From Daphnia pulex (Eukaryota > Arthropoda > Branchiopoda > Diplostraca > Daphniidae), in assembly GCF_021134715.1 (NCBI RefSeq), contig NC_060018.1:9565501-9629500 (forward strand): 64,000 bases of DNA. The letters run 5' to 3'. Below the pieces are notes generated by a model. It did no database searches. It saw only the letters and a program-made list of their open reading frames with translations, and had not been told where the DNA came from. Positions within the stretch are counted from its first letter, which is position 1. Each line of letters opens with the position of its first letter. A program made the translations under genes and the position numbers. Below are positions 11,401 through 22,937 of this stretch, piece by piece.

Positions 11401-11839
11401 ATTAATTGAACGCATATCTACGTTTAGTTTAGTACGTTAATTTAACGACAAAAATGTAAATACCAATGGACATCGATCAGTGGAAACTTCACATCACCGA
11501 AATTTGGAAGAGGAGATGTTGGACATTGTTCTCGAGCAAGTATTGGTTGTGGTCAGTCGAATATTCAGCCCTTTGCTGGCAAAATCTTTGAAAGTGTTCA
11601 TCTACCTAACTTACGTAACAAGGAAATGCACACAAATTTCTGTCGTGGTAAGTCTTGTTTCATTTTTTGTTGTTTAAAAGGTAATGTTTGTAGAAAGAGT
11701 TTAAAGCCACTTTTCAATACCATTTTATTTATTCATTCTAGTTTCAAACTTCAGGTGTTTGCATCATCCGAGAAATTGGCTCTTGGGAAATTACTCCATC
11801 TGGGGAATTTCTTTGCTTCTTAAGTAATTTTTTTGCACA

Positions 11840-12250
11840 TTTTGACGTGGTGGTGACTTTTGACGTAGTCCCCCAAAAATCACTGACTTTGACGTTCACG
11901 TTTGACGTTTTGGAAGCGTAAAAACAACAATTTGCCGTCAAAGTCAATAAAAATTATAACAACCTTTTATTTTTGTCTGGTAATTTTCTGTAACAACAGA
12001 TGACCTTCTGATGCGTCAGTTAAACTTTCAGTTTAGTTTTTTTTCCAAATTGTCTTTCAAGCAGTATTTTGAAAAATTTTTGATCGAAATAATGTAATGC
12101 AAAATGTCTAGTGTTAAGTCATGACTTTTGACGTAAGATTTGTTTGCTGACATTTGACGTTTTGACGTGGACATTTTACGTGAGATATTCCCGTTATGAT
12201 TGACTTTCACGTTTTTTTTTACGTCATTTTTTTGGCTGACGTTTGGAACA
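11840..12250 (+). repeat. TGACGT motif cluster, unit A
   Basis: Eight TGACGT hexamers on the plus strand and one on the minus strand within about 400 bases, usually as TTTGACGT. They include GTTTGACGTTTTGG and a TTTGACGTTTTGACGTGG pair. TGACGT is the CRE/ATF half-site. Spacing is irregular, so this is not a simple satellite. No ORF is supported. Confidence 0.6.
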
Positions 12251-12819
12251 ATTAAACAACACGAATTAAAAATCATCCAATTTGGCAGTCAAAATTAACA
12301 ATTGGAGACATCGTGCAAAGTAACTTCAAAAACGGTCGAATAACTTGCCACAATTAAATCCCTTGTGCCTATAATTTGACGGGTGAGGTCGATTTGAAGT
12401 GAATCGCATTTTTTTTATATTGGGGATGGGGGAGGATAATCCCGTCCATATTTAGTTTTTTACTTCTGCATTCTCCAGTTTTGACCGGTCGTAACATCGC
12501 TGGGTGTCGTATGTCGTAAGTGCTGAAACCACCTCGAAGCACGAAAAGGACGATTTTCTCCGATTTTCCAAGGCCCGTCTCATTCTTTACAAGAGAATCT
12601 GATGGAATAAAAAATGTGTATATACGCTTTGGCTGTTAAACAAAAAAAAACATGTCGAATTAAAAACAAAAATATATCGAATAGAACTACGACAACTACA
12701 AAAAAGGGGAAAAAAACAACCCTAACATCTAGTCCATTCTCTTCAGGAGGTTGTAATTTCAGAGCTCCAATCTTTCAAATTATCATCCATAAATCAAATT
12801 ACTGACCTACTTAATTTCT

Positions 12820-12978
12820 AAAGAAAATGAAAAATCTGCATATGGCACCAATCATTTCCAAACATTAAAAATTTTTTCGCCCGGTGAAGTATCCGCAGAC
12901 GTTTTCCGAATAAAAAAGGAATACTTTCCTCAGAAAGTGGACATTGGTGGAAAGTGTATCTCATATAAGCCTTATAGG
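12820..12978 (+). pseudogene. Truncated unrecognised exon, unit A
   Basis: The remaining 3' half of the exon seen whole in unit B. It reads VSADVFRIKKEYFPQKVDIG up to the donor AGGTGAGTT at about 12,978. About 280 bases of the upstream part are deleted near 12,765-12,820, and the frame before GEVS is broken. Confidence 0.35.
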
Positions 12979-13309
12979 TGAGTTCAGTTTTCCAACACGA
13001 AAAATTTATTTTACTCTCAAAAAAGGAACCTTACTATTTCATATAGAACTCTAAGTTTGAAAAATCGTGTTATGTGAATGTCGCTCTTCAAAATCTTTTC
13101 AACATACCAAATATTAAAACAGATGGTAAAGAATGAAGAAGATTTTGAATGAAGAAAGACTTTGAAAAATTGTATATATTCTGCTTCATCTTCACCAATC
13201 TCTGAGTATTTGTGTGCCGCATTTGACATTTGATTTGAAAACAGCATAAATACCTTAGTGAGGTGTATCGTAGTTACAATTGTTTATGTTTGTGGTTGGT
13301 ATATTAAGC

Positions 13310-14638
13310 ACTACATGGCATTGTAGGGCTTTCTTTTAATGTAATACTAAACGACGTCAAACAGATTACGCGAGTTTTACTGTGTGAAACTTTAAATCGA
13401 TTTTGAGATGACAGATCATGATTGACAGGCCAGCTATTGTTGGGGATGATATGGAGATCAGTTACCAGAGATGGCAACCTAGTTACCTAGTTTTCGAAAA
13501 ATTAAGGTAGCAGCGGCATTTTTCTTTTGAGTAGCCTCCCCCTTAAAAGTACTTTTATTTTAAAAGTATACTTCAATTTGGTCAAACATAACAAAAGAGG
13601 AGTAAAAGGGGGTGTTTTTTTAATAGAAAAGAGCCACTCCTATCTGTATTTGTCAAAACTAGGTAACTAGGTAATAACTAGGTTGCCACCACTATACCAG
13701 AGATTCATCCCCACTCATATGCCTAGTAGCACCCGAATCAAGGTAAATGTCTTTTGAAATCGCAGTCATTAAGCAACAGGACGAGATGAAGGAACAATCA
13801 ACTCTCTTCCTGTACGAACTAGATGGGTATTAATCGTCTTTAGGTTGTTGATCGTTTGTTGTGAAAACAGCATGACTTGGTTTTCTAGCTTTAATTTGCT
13901 ATACGGGGGCGGCATTCAAATTCAAGATGGCGGTATTTACCGCAGTATGAGCACGAAACAAGATCTCGATTAATTCCACTACTGATGTGGCCTCTTGACT
14001 GAACTCTTCCTCCTCAGAAATGTCCTCTTTCACGCGATTCGTTACCAGTCATGGCAGAGTTCCCGTTAGAATTAGCATGGGGCTGATTGTCGTAGTCACT
14101 GACCGAGATTTTGAATGCACTTGACTGTTGTTGAACCTTCTTTCTTCCCCAACAATACGAGCACGCAGTGACTCCATTGTTCTATCACCGTCTGGAAATT
14201 GTCCCAAATAGTGGTGAGATTTTCAAACTGTTCAGGAAGACTACACAAAATGGTAGTAAAATAAGATAGTGTTTAGTCACCTCGACTAACCAGAAATGTT
14301 GCGCAATGAAACTGGATGAGAAACAACCCAAAGAATATTAAGTAATGTAGAGATGCTTTTTGTTACCATCCCTTCAAGATCATTGAGTTCAGCGGCTTTG
14401 GATTCTAGCTCAGTAATGCGAATCATAAAATCTTGATTTTCGACTCGCGATTCACGTCTCGTCTCCGATTCATAAAGTCTCTGTGCAAGAGATGCTTATT
14501 ATTTGCAAACTGTTGAAGATACCGGTTTTCGAATCGATTCCATATATCATAATTTGCTCTGCAGTTGAGAACTGTAAGCTTGTTATTCTCATCACAGAAA
14601 TTGAATATGAGAAAATTGCCGTAGCCATCATTCTCCAT
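13310..14638 (-). mobile_element. Copia-type gag and protease relic, unit A
   Basis: The minus strand reads a Ty1/copia Gag (WNRFENRYLQQFANNKHLLH, ITELESKAAELNDLEG, LPEQFENLTTIWDNFQT) from 14,638 downward, with stops and shifts. Then comes the protease signature around LDSG with HMSGDESLV near 13,700-13,745. Gag binds RNA and forms the particle; the protease processes the polyprotein. The zinc knuckle is not seen. A 223-bp hAT-type element splits the protease region. No integrase or LTR follows. A non-functional remnant. Confidence 0.8.
13472..13694. mobile_element. hAT-like non-autonomous element in unit A
   Basis: The empty site in unit B reads CAGTTACCAGAGACTC (near 36,990). In A this is split by 223 bases, with TACCAGAGA repeated on both sides (13,463-13,471 and 13,695-13,703). 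The ends are inverted: TGGCAACCTAGTTACCTAG on the left; on the right the complement reads TAGTGGTGGCAACCTAGTT. An 8-9 base duplication with such ends fits hAT-type transposition. No coding capacity. It was inserted after A and B separated. Confidence 0.85.
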
Positions 14639-14802
14639 TAATTAATGATTTTCTATTTGGTGACTACACGAAGAGCACCTTCACCATCTAAGATTTTCTC
14701 AGGTTCATTAACTTCACCTTGAATAAACTTGTCTATCAGTCTTGAATTAGTCTCATTTGCTTGAGAGTGAATATTTTTACCATGTTATGCTTCCATGGGG
14801 TA

Positions 14803-15504
14803 GGGGATAGTTGTACTAGTTGGCGCTTTTTTTGTTTTTGAGCCCGCACTTCTTTATTTCTCAATATTTTTTATCCCCGCTAGGCTTAAAAAAAAGAAGA
14901 AAAATTTGCTATCAAAAGCGTATTTTTAGTTTATCACAATTTGTTTTGTTTAATACCAAAAGCGCTTTGAAAATGAAGGAGGGTGGGTCGAGTGGGGGGC
15001 AACATGTTCATGTACGCGGGTTAGGACGGCCCATGTTATTCTTACGGGCTAAAAGAACACCTGGCGATGGCGTCATCAACTAAATTTCCGAAAAATTTTC
15101 CCTACCATCTCTAATTCAGCCACACAAGTTGCCCCTAGAAAAGGTTTCTTTGTTATTTTTGCGTTTTTAAGCAATAATTTTGTTAGTAAAAATTAATTGA
15201 AATTGTATTCTGAAAGAAGAAAGAATTTCCTTTCAGAAACTTATTTTTTATAAATTTTAAGTTAACCAGGGAAGTCCACAAAAGAAAAAAGAAAACGAAA
15301 TGGACAACACGATTTAATGGCCAAATTTTTTTTATTTTGCTGTATCCATACTACATGGACTATTTCCGTAATTTCTTTTATTAAGATGCGCATTTTTATT
15401 AAAAACTATAACTGGTAATTTTTCAAATGCAATCCCTCGATCGCAAGAGGACAAAAACCGGTGGGTGCCAACTTACACAATACCTCAATTGCCCCGTTCT
15501 CCCC
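14803..15504. mobile_element. TA-flanked MITE with G-rich ends, copy 1
   Basis: The left end, GGGGATAGTTGTACTAGTTG, follows TA at 14,801. The right end complements to GGGGAGAACGGGGCAATTGA and is followed by TA at 15,505. About 700 bases, no transposase. Its interior repeats at 22,938-23,750 and in part at 42,155-42,480. TA duplications fit a Tc1/mariner-type mechanism. Confidence 0.65.
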
Positions 15505-15594
15505 TAAATTGAGTTCTATCGAATTTTCTTAATTGCTCTATAGCATCCAAAGAGTCATTCTAATTTCTTCAATAATTTTGAGCCATTCTGATAT

Positions 15595-16517
15595 GGGGAG
15601 ACCGTTCCCACTTTGTATACACCGTCCCATATTATACAGTGACCTAAAAATAGAAATAATAGAAATAAATTTTTTATTTTTATAGGATTAGTTTTTTTTA
15701 TCGTCCGCGTACGGTGTTAAAATTTGAAATACTTACGTCGAATATTTTACGAGTAATTAAAAAAATAAAAAACAGGAGAAAAAATTCACAAATTTTTTTC
15801 TCTTCTCGGTGAAATTTGTCATATTTATTGTTACAACTATTCAGTTAAAACTATTGTAAAACTCTAGGTTAGCCATTAATAAATAATTCCTCAAAAAGGA
15901 AATAATTTTACTGCTTCAATTTTTTTTTCGCAATCTTGATTTTGCAAAATGTTGTTTTTTGGGGTCAAGTTAGACACTAACGAGGGGTGACTTTTCACTA
16001 TAGGTGGGCGTGTTAGGGGAGAGTCAAAGTCAAAGCGCCAATCATTGCGATGGCTCAAAATTGATTTCAAAGATACCCGTAAGGTAAAGAACAAAATAAG
16101 GTAAACTCCCCCTTTTCTCTTGCATTCACTGTCAAAAACTTAATGTATTAGAAAACTTTTTTATTTAACAATATTTCTTTAAGAAACCATGTTTTAATTG
16201 TCCCTTACTATAGCTATCGGCTCATTTTTTTTAAATTTTTAATTGGATTCTTCTCCATTTTTCGACCCCGTCTAAATAAGTAGGCGTCTTTCCAAAATCA
16301 TCCCGGTACAGGAAAAACACCCAAAAATTAAAATCAATATATTCAATTATATCAATATATATATATTTGGCAATTCTTATTATAGAGAAACGAAAAAAAT
16401 CAGGAGGTGAGGGAGGGCAAACATTATTTATTTCCAAAAAAGAAACTAAATCGTATGAAGGGGATGGGAGATAATGGGTAAAAACTGGAGGAGTCTAAAG
16501 TTGGGAACGGTCTCCCC
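15595..16517. mobile_element. Non-autonomous element with GGGGAGACCGTTCCCA ends
   Basis: The left end, GGGGAGACCGTTCCCACTTT (15,595), mirrors the right end (complement GGGGAGACCGTTCCCAACTT, ending 16,517). 923 bases of AT-rich sequence between them code for nothing recognisable. Unit B keeps only the right part (39,791-40,040). No clear target duplication is seen. Confidence 0.65.
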
Positions 16518-17045
16518 TTTTCTTTTATGGTACGGTGAAATCTGGGCCCATAACCTGTAAGAATAATATAACGAGCTTACTTTAAATTTTATGCCCAAGT
16601 AGAGTCTGTATTTTATTTGTCCTTATAACCATAGGATTGACAATTCTTTATAACTCACCAATGAGGAGATTTGTTGGATTCGACACACAATAATTCAAAC
16701 ACTACTCACTACTAGAAAACACACACATGAAGGAATCAACGGTAGAGCAGTTCAACGGATGGCGTCTGGAGTTGGCGTGAGTGGTTTGACCATCCCCCTG
16801 GTGGGCGAAAATTACATGTAAGATGTCATGGGTGCTTACTTGGCAAAATGCAAGAGAGGCCGTTCTCTCGTACCACCTAAACTTCTGACATTGTTGGTAA
16901 ACTGATTTTTCTGATCTTTTCGGCCCACTTCAAGTCAATTCCGTCGGTGGGGCACGTTACTATGTGCTATTAAAGCATCTCTTATTTGAGTTATTTGAAA
17001 ACAGTTGCTCCACACCCCTCTTCTTCGTTTTGCCTTTCCTGGAGC

Positions 17046-17142
17046 ACTGTCGATCCCTGCGTCTACCATCGCATCACTCGGGACTCCTATCTCATGATTG
17101 CTATATTGGTTGATGATGGGCTTGTCGCTGGTATAGTATGGT
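17046..17142 (+). mobile_element. Copia reverse-transcriptase fragment, unit A
   Basis: The plus strand reads VDPCVYHRITRDSYLMIAIL followed by VDDGLVAG, the copia reverse-transcriptase catalytic strand with its aspartate pair (LVDD). Flanking frames break within about 100 bases on each side. It is opposite in orientation to the gag relic at 13,310-14,638, so the two need not be one insertion. Confidence 0.75.
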
Positions 17143-17810
17143 TTTTATTAATTAATTAATTTCTATTCTGAATAAAAATTTGAAATTAATTTTGCTGTCC
17201 TTGGTCTCTTTGTTAACATGAATATAACACGTGACCGTAAAAAAATGATTTATTTATCCATTTCTTAATTCATTGATAAATTGTTGGGCACCTTTAACAT
17301 CTCGACTTCTCGCTCGGTTAAAATTAAAACATATAGAGTCATTTGCCTGCTAACGAAACTTTCAAGCATGACAGTACATGATATCGATATAGTTGTTGAT
17401 TATTTTAAGATAATGTTTCCTATAAAGCTATTAAGAAAAAAGAAGAAGAGAAAAAGCAAAAAGGATAGAAGGACATTTTTTTTGCCGAGAGGGAAGGGTT
17501 TGGAACGTTAAGGCCCACCAAGAAACCCAAAAATTACGCGCGTATTGTAAGAATTTGCTTAGCTATCGATATAGTCTTCAATCCCAGTGAATTGACTTGT
17601 ACCATCTCGCCCTGAATTTAAAATGTCTTGTTGATCAATCAAGAGGTTGGCTGAACTCGTGACAAATAACATCACATTCATCAATATCCTGTTGCATCAC
17701 TTCACTTATGACCGTAGCAATTATCAATATGCGTGGCTGTTGAGAAATCGCCATGTTTCAAAAACAAAAAGAGTGTCACTATAAAAGCTGGCTGCAAGAC
17801 GATATATGTA

Positions 17811-18390
17811 GGGGGAGAGGGGGCTAGTTGGCATGGTCACTTTTTGTGAATTTATTTTAATTTTTTTACCACACGTTTTGCAAATTGAATGAATAAATCA
17901 AATTCAGATTTCAATTCTCTATAAATTGATCGTATTTGTTTACAATATTCATTTACACGAAATTGTGAAATTGAGAAAAACTGAAAAAAAGTCTGCCAAC
18001 TTGCCCCACCTACGGGGTAAGTTGGCAGCTGACGATTCTCCATTGCTCAGAAATTTCTAGGTCGAATATTTAAAACTTGCAACTCAGCATCTCGTGAGAA
18101 ATAGGGAACAGGGTGCTTTACGAACAAATAAATTGATAACTAAATCACCTTTTAATGTATAAATGTCGGGTTTCTTTAAAAACAAGAAAAACATTAATTC
18201 TTTTTTGCTTGGGTATTCTGACACTCTTAGAGTTTTATACTATGAGAAAAATGAAAGTGTTGAGAGGACCAAAAAAAACTTTCTGGTTCTTACATATTTG
18301 GTGTAAAAGGCTTGATTTGTTTTGGTCTGTAAGGTGTCTTACTAGCAAAATGCCAACTTACCCCACATGCCAGCTAGCCTCCCTCTCCCC
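17811..18390. mobile_element. TA-flanked MITE with GGGGGAGAGG ends, unit A
   Basis: Left end GGGGGAGAGGGGGCTAGTTG after TA at 17,809; the right end complements to GGGGAGAGGGAGGCTAGCTG and is followed by TA at 18,391. The inner motif GCCAACTTGCCCCAC recurs. 580 bases, no protein. It belongs to the same TA-flanked, G-rich family type as 14,803-15,504. Confidence 0.7.
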
Positions 18391-19103
18391 TATCGATTTA
18401 AATCACTGAGCAGACGAGAGAAAATTTATCAAGTAGTGATCCAAGCTGAGTTGCGCTGAGATCTTAGCTACTTGATACGACCAAGGACTGGACTCTTCTC
18501 CTATCTTGCCGTGTTAAAGCCTGTCAGGTAGGCTTTTTTACAGCAAAATAAGGAACACTCAACTCAAGGAACTCACAACTCAAATAAATTGAGTTTTTAA
18601 AGGCGCGTTCAGCTATGTTAAAATTTTTTATAAAAACATAGGAAAAAAAATATATTAAGGTTTGATTTTTCGGAAAAGGGGAACTTCGGTGACTTGAATC
18701 ATCGCCATCTACCCGCCAAACATCCCAAGTTTTTACTAATGCTCTGTTTACAAGTAAATGCACGGCTGCACGTGTTGTTTGTTGCCGATATCAACAGCTG
18801 ATGATCAAATCTTCATACTTGCAGACACAACTTACAAGAGCTTAAGCTGTTTGGTGGGTGAATTAGTCAATTCGCCGAAAATCCCCTTCTAATAAAAGAA
18901 AAAGAGAAATATCTTTTAAACAATGAATTTTAGGTATAGGAACATTTATTAACTCAGCACTTATTTTTTATTGCTTTTTCTTATATCGAAGTAAAAAAAA
19001 TTACAAGGCAGACATAGGAATCATCGAAGAGTCCAGTCCTTATAATAGAGTAGTCCATGATTGGCGCACGATTCGCGGAAATCAGCGTGTAGAGATAAAA
19101 ACG

Positions 19104-19117
19104 ACACTAGAGGGCAG
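19104..19117 (+). promoter_or_regulatory. CTCF-like motif in the A-only segment
   Basis: ACACTAGAGGGCAG again, followed by GAC as at 27,401. It lies in segment 18,556-23,417, which is absent from unit B, within a roughly 30-base stretch that resembles the 2,760 and 27,385 copies. Confidence 0.22.
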
Positions 19118-19779
19118 GACGAACAAAACAAAAACCCGTCAAAGCGCTACGTTACAAACAGTTTTTATTACGGAATCTCTCTTTTACGGAGTTTTTCTTC
19201 CACATTGCGACAGTGGGAGTGAAAGATGAAAAAAAAGAAACAATCATGATACCAATACTGCTTACAATACGCCGAGGCTCCTTGGAGAGGTTCCCGAAGG
19301 GCAGCTTTCATCTGTGATTGTGGAATGTGAAGTGAAAATTGGCATGGTTTTGTAATGTAACTTAACATTGCAATTCCGATCCCTTGAACTCCCGCGCGCG
19401 TGAAAGGTTTCATAAGGATTTTCTGTTCTTTTCAATTTGGTTTTAAAGCCCAAAATGTTTAATAGCTTTGGTGTTCGGAGGGAACCGCTATCACGCTTGA
19501 TTCGCCAGCTCCGCTCGCCACGACTTGTGAATTATTATTCGAAAAAAAGGGTGGTTTAGGTGCAGCGAGGGCTGCGACCCCGCTGCCCCACGCAGCCGTC
19601 AAAACAGTTGTCCTGTTTTTTTCAATCGCAAATCAAATCTTCATGCCCAATTTTTTCGTCTATACAACAGAATATTTCAACGCTTTGGTTAGGTAGGAAA
19701 CTCCTTTCTATGGAATCTAAAATAAATGGTTATTTTAAGTGTGGCAATAAACGAAACAGGAAATTGTTTGCAATACCGG

Positions 19780-19920
19780 GCACTAAGATTTGTTCTTTGA
19801 TCACCAAAAAGAGATCAATCGCTCGTTCATTGATCATTCCAAAAACTGAAAAATCTCTGGCTCATTGCTCACTGAAATAGAAGTGATCAATCGATCGATC
19901 AATTCGATCACTTTTCAATC
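19780..19920. repeat. GATC-rich cluster 1
   Basis: Dense GATCAATCG and TGATCA motifs, including AGTGATCAATCGATCGATCA near 19,883. Shares the words GATCAATCGCTCG and GTGATCA with the cluster at 20,437. The two may be diverged ends of one element about 0.8 kb long. Confidence 0.45.
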
Positions 19921-20436
19921 AAAACATTTAGAAAATTGCTGTTTACTTTTGTAATAGCGTCCTTCAAAGTTGGAATTGAAATGTTATGTTTAAATAAAAC
20001 CCAGTGAATTGCAGTGAACTATTTTTTCGATTTTTTTGTGGGACTATCAATCCAACAACGTAGCATTCCCCGTTTAATTTAAAAAAAAACTAGGATTTCA
20101 AAGTTGAGATTTTTTACAACTAATTTTCCAATGAGGCCTCCCATCAATTCGACAAATCCTTCCTTCTCGACTTCATTCAGAGGAAGAGTATCTTTTATGA
20201 TAAAGTTCTAAAAATCGAAGTAGTCGAGTGCCATAGTCGAGTGTTATCCACTTCAATTACTTCAGCCATTATTTATTCAAATCAAATTGACTTACAAAGC
20301 CTTTTCCAAATCAAGCAGACTAAGCACTGAGTAAAAATCTGGAGTCTGACTAGAATTCTCGAAAAATCTTTTCACTTTAGTGACAAATTTCGAAAAATTT
20401 GAAGAAGTTATATTTTTGGTTCACAGATGGCGCTGC

Positions 20437-20575
20437 AATCAGTGATCAAAATTGATCACACCCTTTCGATCTCGATCTCGATCTGGGTCGTGGATCAATC
20501 GCTCGCTCACGATCAGCAAAAGTGATCAAACGATCAAATCGATCTCGATCAGCAAATCGATCACCCAAGTCTGCT
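20437..20575. repeat. GATC-rich cluster 2
   Basis: Runs of TCGATCTCGATC, GATCAATCGCTCGCTCAC and CAAATCGATC over about 140 bases. Similar in words to 19,780-19,920. Low-complexity; no gene. Confidence 0.45.
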
Positions 20576-22154
20576 CAGCCCTCAGTGCGGCTTTGCTATG
20601 CTTAGTCCATTTTCTGCTGCATTACTATCATCGTTGAACTCGTAACTCGCTCCGAATAACTACGCCTTAAGATTGACGGTGCAAGTAACATTATTTATAA
20701 AAAAACGATAAAAAAGGCAATCGCATTTGATAGCAAGATAGTTCTCATACCTGGAAATTGTATTTTCTCAATATTAATTTCATTTGATAAGGGTAGGTAC
20801 CACTTTACAATAGTACCTAACACTTCCTCAAACACTGCATTGCTCTAAAATATTTCATCAATCTAATCATAAATGGAACACAGAAAGACAAATGGTTTTA
20901 GCAAGTATAATGCACATAGACAACTTGAGACAAAAATCAAATTATGGTGGCAAATCTTGAATAGTCAAGAGGTATCCTGTTCTTTTATGTGAGTTATCGC
21001 GAAAAAAGGGGAACACTTTGGCCCGTAACACTCGACGTGTTTCCAAACTTGTGGCTACTGTATTTGTCTACAAAAATAGCTGAGATAATAATTTGTATCA
21101 GACTGTAAAATTCGTTTGCCAATATCTTTAACCATTACTAAGTTATTCAGCTTTAAATATTGCTTATTCCGCAATAGTTCACCCAACCACCGCCCGGCCG
21201 CTGCATACACAACCAAGCGCAATTTTTATGTATTTATTTTTTATTGCAGTTTTCCATTTTAAGAAACTATGAAAAACGATCAAGCGTAGGCTATTGGCAA
21301 AGTTTGATCGAATCGATACCAACCAGATTAGAAGAGAGTAGGGTTATTTTGACCGGTTTTGGTTTTTCTCGTGTAGGGTCTTTCCTAATAATCTGATTTG
21401 TAAAATAAATGTTTTATTGTATTTGTCTCACTTTTTTTTCTCCAGTATTTTTTATTTTATTTTAGAGTCGTAAGTTTACCCGCTACCGATTTTTTAAGTT
21501 GCGAAAAAAAGTGGGCGTGAACAAATTCGGGGTTTGTATGGGACAAGGCGAAACACTCTAAATTGAGCATTTTTATAAATTAATTTAAAAATATCAGGTG
21601 ATTATATTTGCCAACTAGTATTTGTTTTTCTACATGTTTTTAGATTTTTTGTATGTTTCAAAATTATTTGTTTCAAAATTATTATTTTTTCAGCGTTGCC
21701 ACTGAGCTAATTTCCACCTATTACAGACTTCCTTTTAGTCTCAATTTTCCCCACATTTTCGTCCGAAATATCCCCCAAAAAAACGCTTTGGGGAAAACTT
21801 GAATTATAAAACACATTTTTTAAGTAAAAAATTTTATTTTTGGGGGGATTAAAGATAAAAGGTATATCTACACTTTTGCTGTCTCACTTTTCTTTTAAAA
21901 ATAAAATTTTTTTAAGTGAATTCCATAAAATCCTGTGTTTTTTAAAGAATTTCCGATGGCTTTTTTATTTTTTTTTAAACTAAAAAACTTTATGTACAAA
22001 AGTAATAATTTCTTAGGGAATAAAGTAGATACCTAAGAACAACATCTGTATTAATTTTAGAATTTTATAACTAAATTAAATATTTTGTAACTTGATGTTT
22101 CACATAGTACAACGGACTATATAACCCCCCTCTCCCCTATAGCTAGAGTTGAAC

Positions 22155-22354
22155 GGCGATGTGTGTGGGGATGTAGTGTGGCCTAAAGCGTCAACACTGT
22201 GTAAAAAGGCAATGAAGCTTTCGTTTCAAACCCCAGCTGGACTAGTCATAAAAACTGTAAACAGTAGCGCCCTTGACGCATTACGCATAACACAGGATTA
22301 TTGATTGTTTTCAAGGAAGTGACGTTAAATGTACTGTGATGTGTCATTGTGTCT
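22155..22354 (+). mobile_element. SINE-like monomer, diverged
   Basis: Parallels the element at 22,355: GTGTGGGGATGTAGTGTGG, then AAAGCGTCAACACTGTG, AGGCAATGAAGCTTTCGTTT and CATAACACAGG. The B-box equivalent is degraded (GTTTCAAACCC). It sits head to tail with the next copy, forming a dimer. Confidence 0.55.
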
Positions 22355-22651
22355 GGGGATGTGGTGGTGTAGTGGATTAGAGCGTCAACGCTTTGGAAAT
22401 AGGCAATGATGCTCTGGTTTCGAAACCAGCTGAACCCGTCAAAAACCTGTAGCAGTCGCGCCGTGGAGAAAGGCAGCACGCATAACACAGGGATCCTTGA
22501 TTGCTTTCAAGGATATGACGTTAAAACATACGGTGATGTGTTTCAACACATCTTCCAAATTGGAAACGAAACAGCGTCATTAGATCGGGATTAAGTTCCC
22601 AGCGATAGTGCGCTATATAAATTGAATACATACATACATACATACATACAT
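22355..22651 (+). mobile_element. tRNA-derived SINE
   Basis: A-box-like TGGTGTAGTGGATTAGAGCG at 22,365-22,384 and B-box-like GGTTTCGAAACC at 22,416-22,427 are spaced as in a tRNA-type RNA polymerase III promoter. A non-tRNA body follows, ending in GCGCTATATAAATTGAA and a TACA repeat tail. Such elements move by borrowed LINE machinery. No clear target duplication is visible. Confidence 0.7.
22626..22651 (+). repeat. TACA microsatellite
   Basis: About six copies of TACA at the 3' end of the SINE, as expected for a simple-repeat SINE tail. Confidence 0.85.
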
Positions 22652-22937
22652 TAGATCTTTCAGTTACAGTACGAATTTGCATGGAAACATATGGAGGAAG
22701 CGCCGATGTTTCCAAACGTTATCTCTATTAAATTGCGGGTAAACAAATGTTCACCATGATTTAAAAACATTCATGGTGAAAGCTAATTATTTTCTCAATT
22801 GGAGGATATTTTTAGATTTAGTTTGCGATGACTCAAACGTGAGTTATTTCGAAAAAAGAGTGAATACTTTAATCCGTAAGCCACCTTGTAGATGCGCAGA
22901 AACACGCGTCGCATTTCCAAACTTCCCGCGGGTTGTA

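Larger units (their letters stand above)
18556..22130. other. A-only segment, left part: no recognised gene
   Basis: Absent from unit B, which joins the equivalents of 18,555 and 23,418 directly near 42,152. It contains short unrelated frames (for example minus 19,168-19,453, readable in two frames), two GATC-rich clusters and AT-rich spacer. A motif (GTGAGTTAT, then CGAAAAAAG and ATTTCCAAAC) occurs near 20,990 and again near 22,830, suggesting a diverged repeat. Confidence 0.6.

Noticed and set aside
17281..17511. Lys-rich plus frames at 17,281 and 40,781
   Set aside because: The open frame arises from an A-rich run (AAAGAAGAAGAG). The two copies diverge in frame at the end and nothing is recognised.
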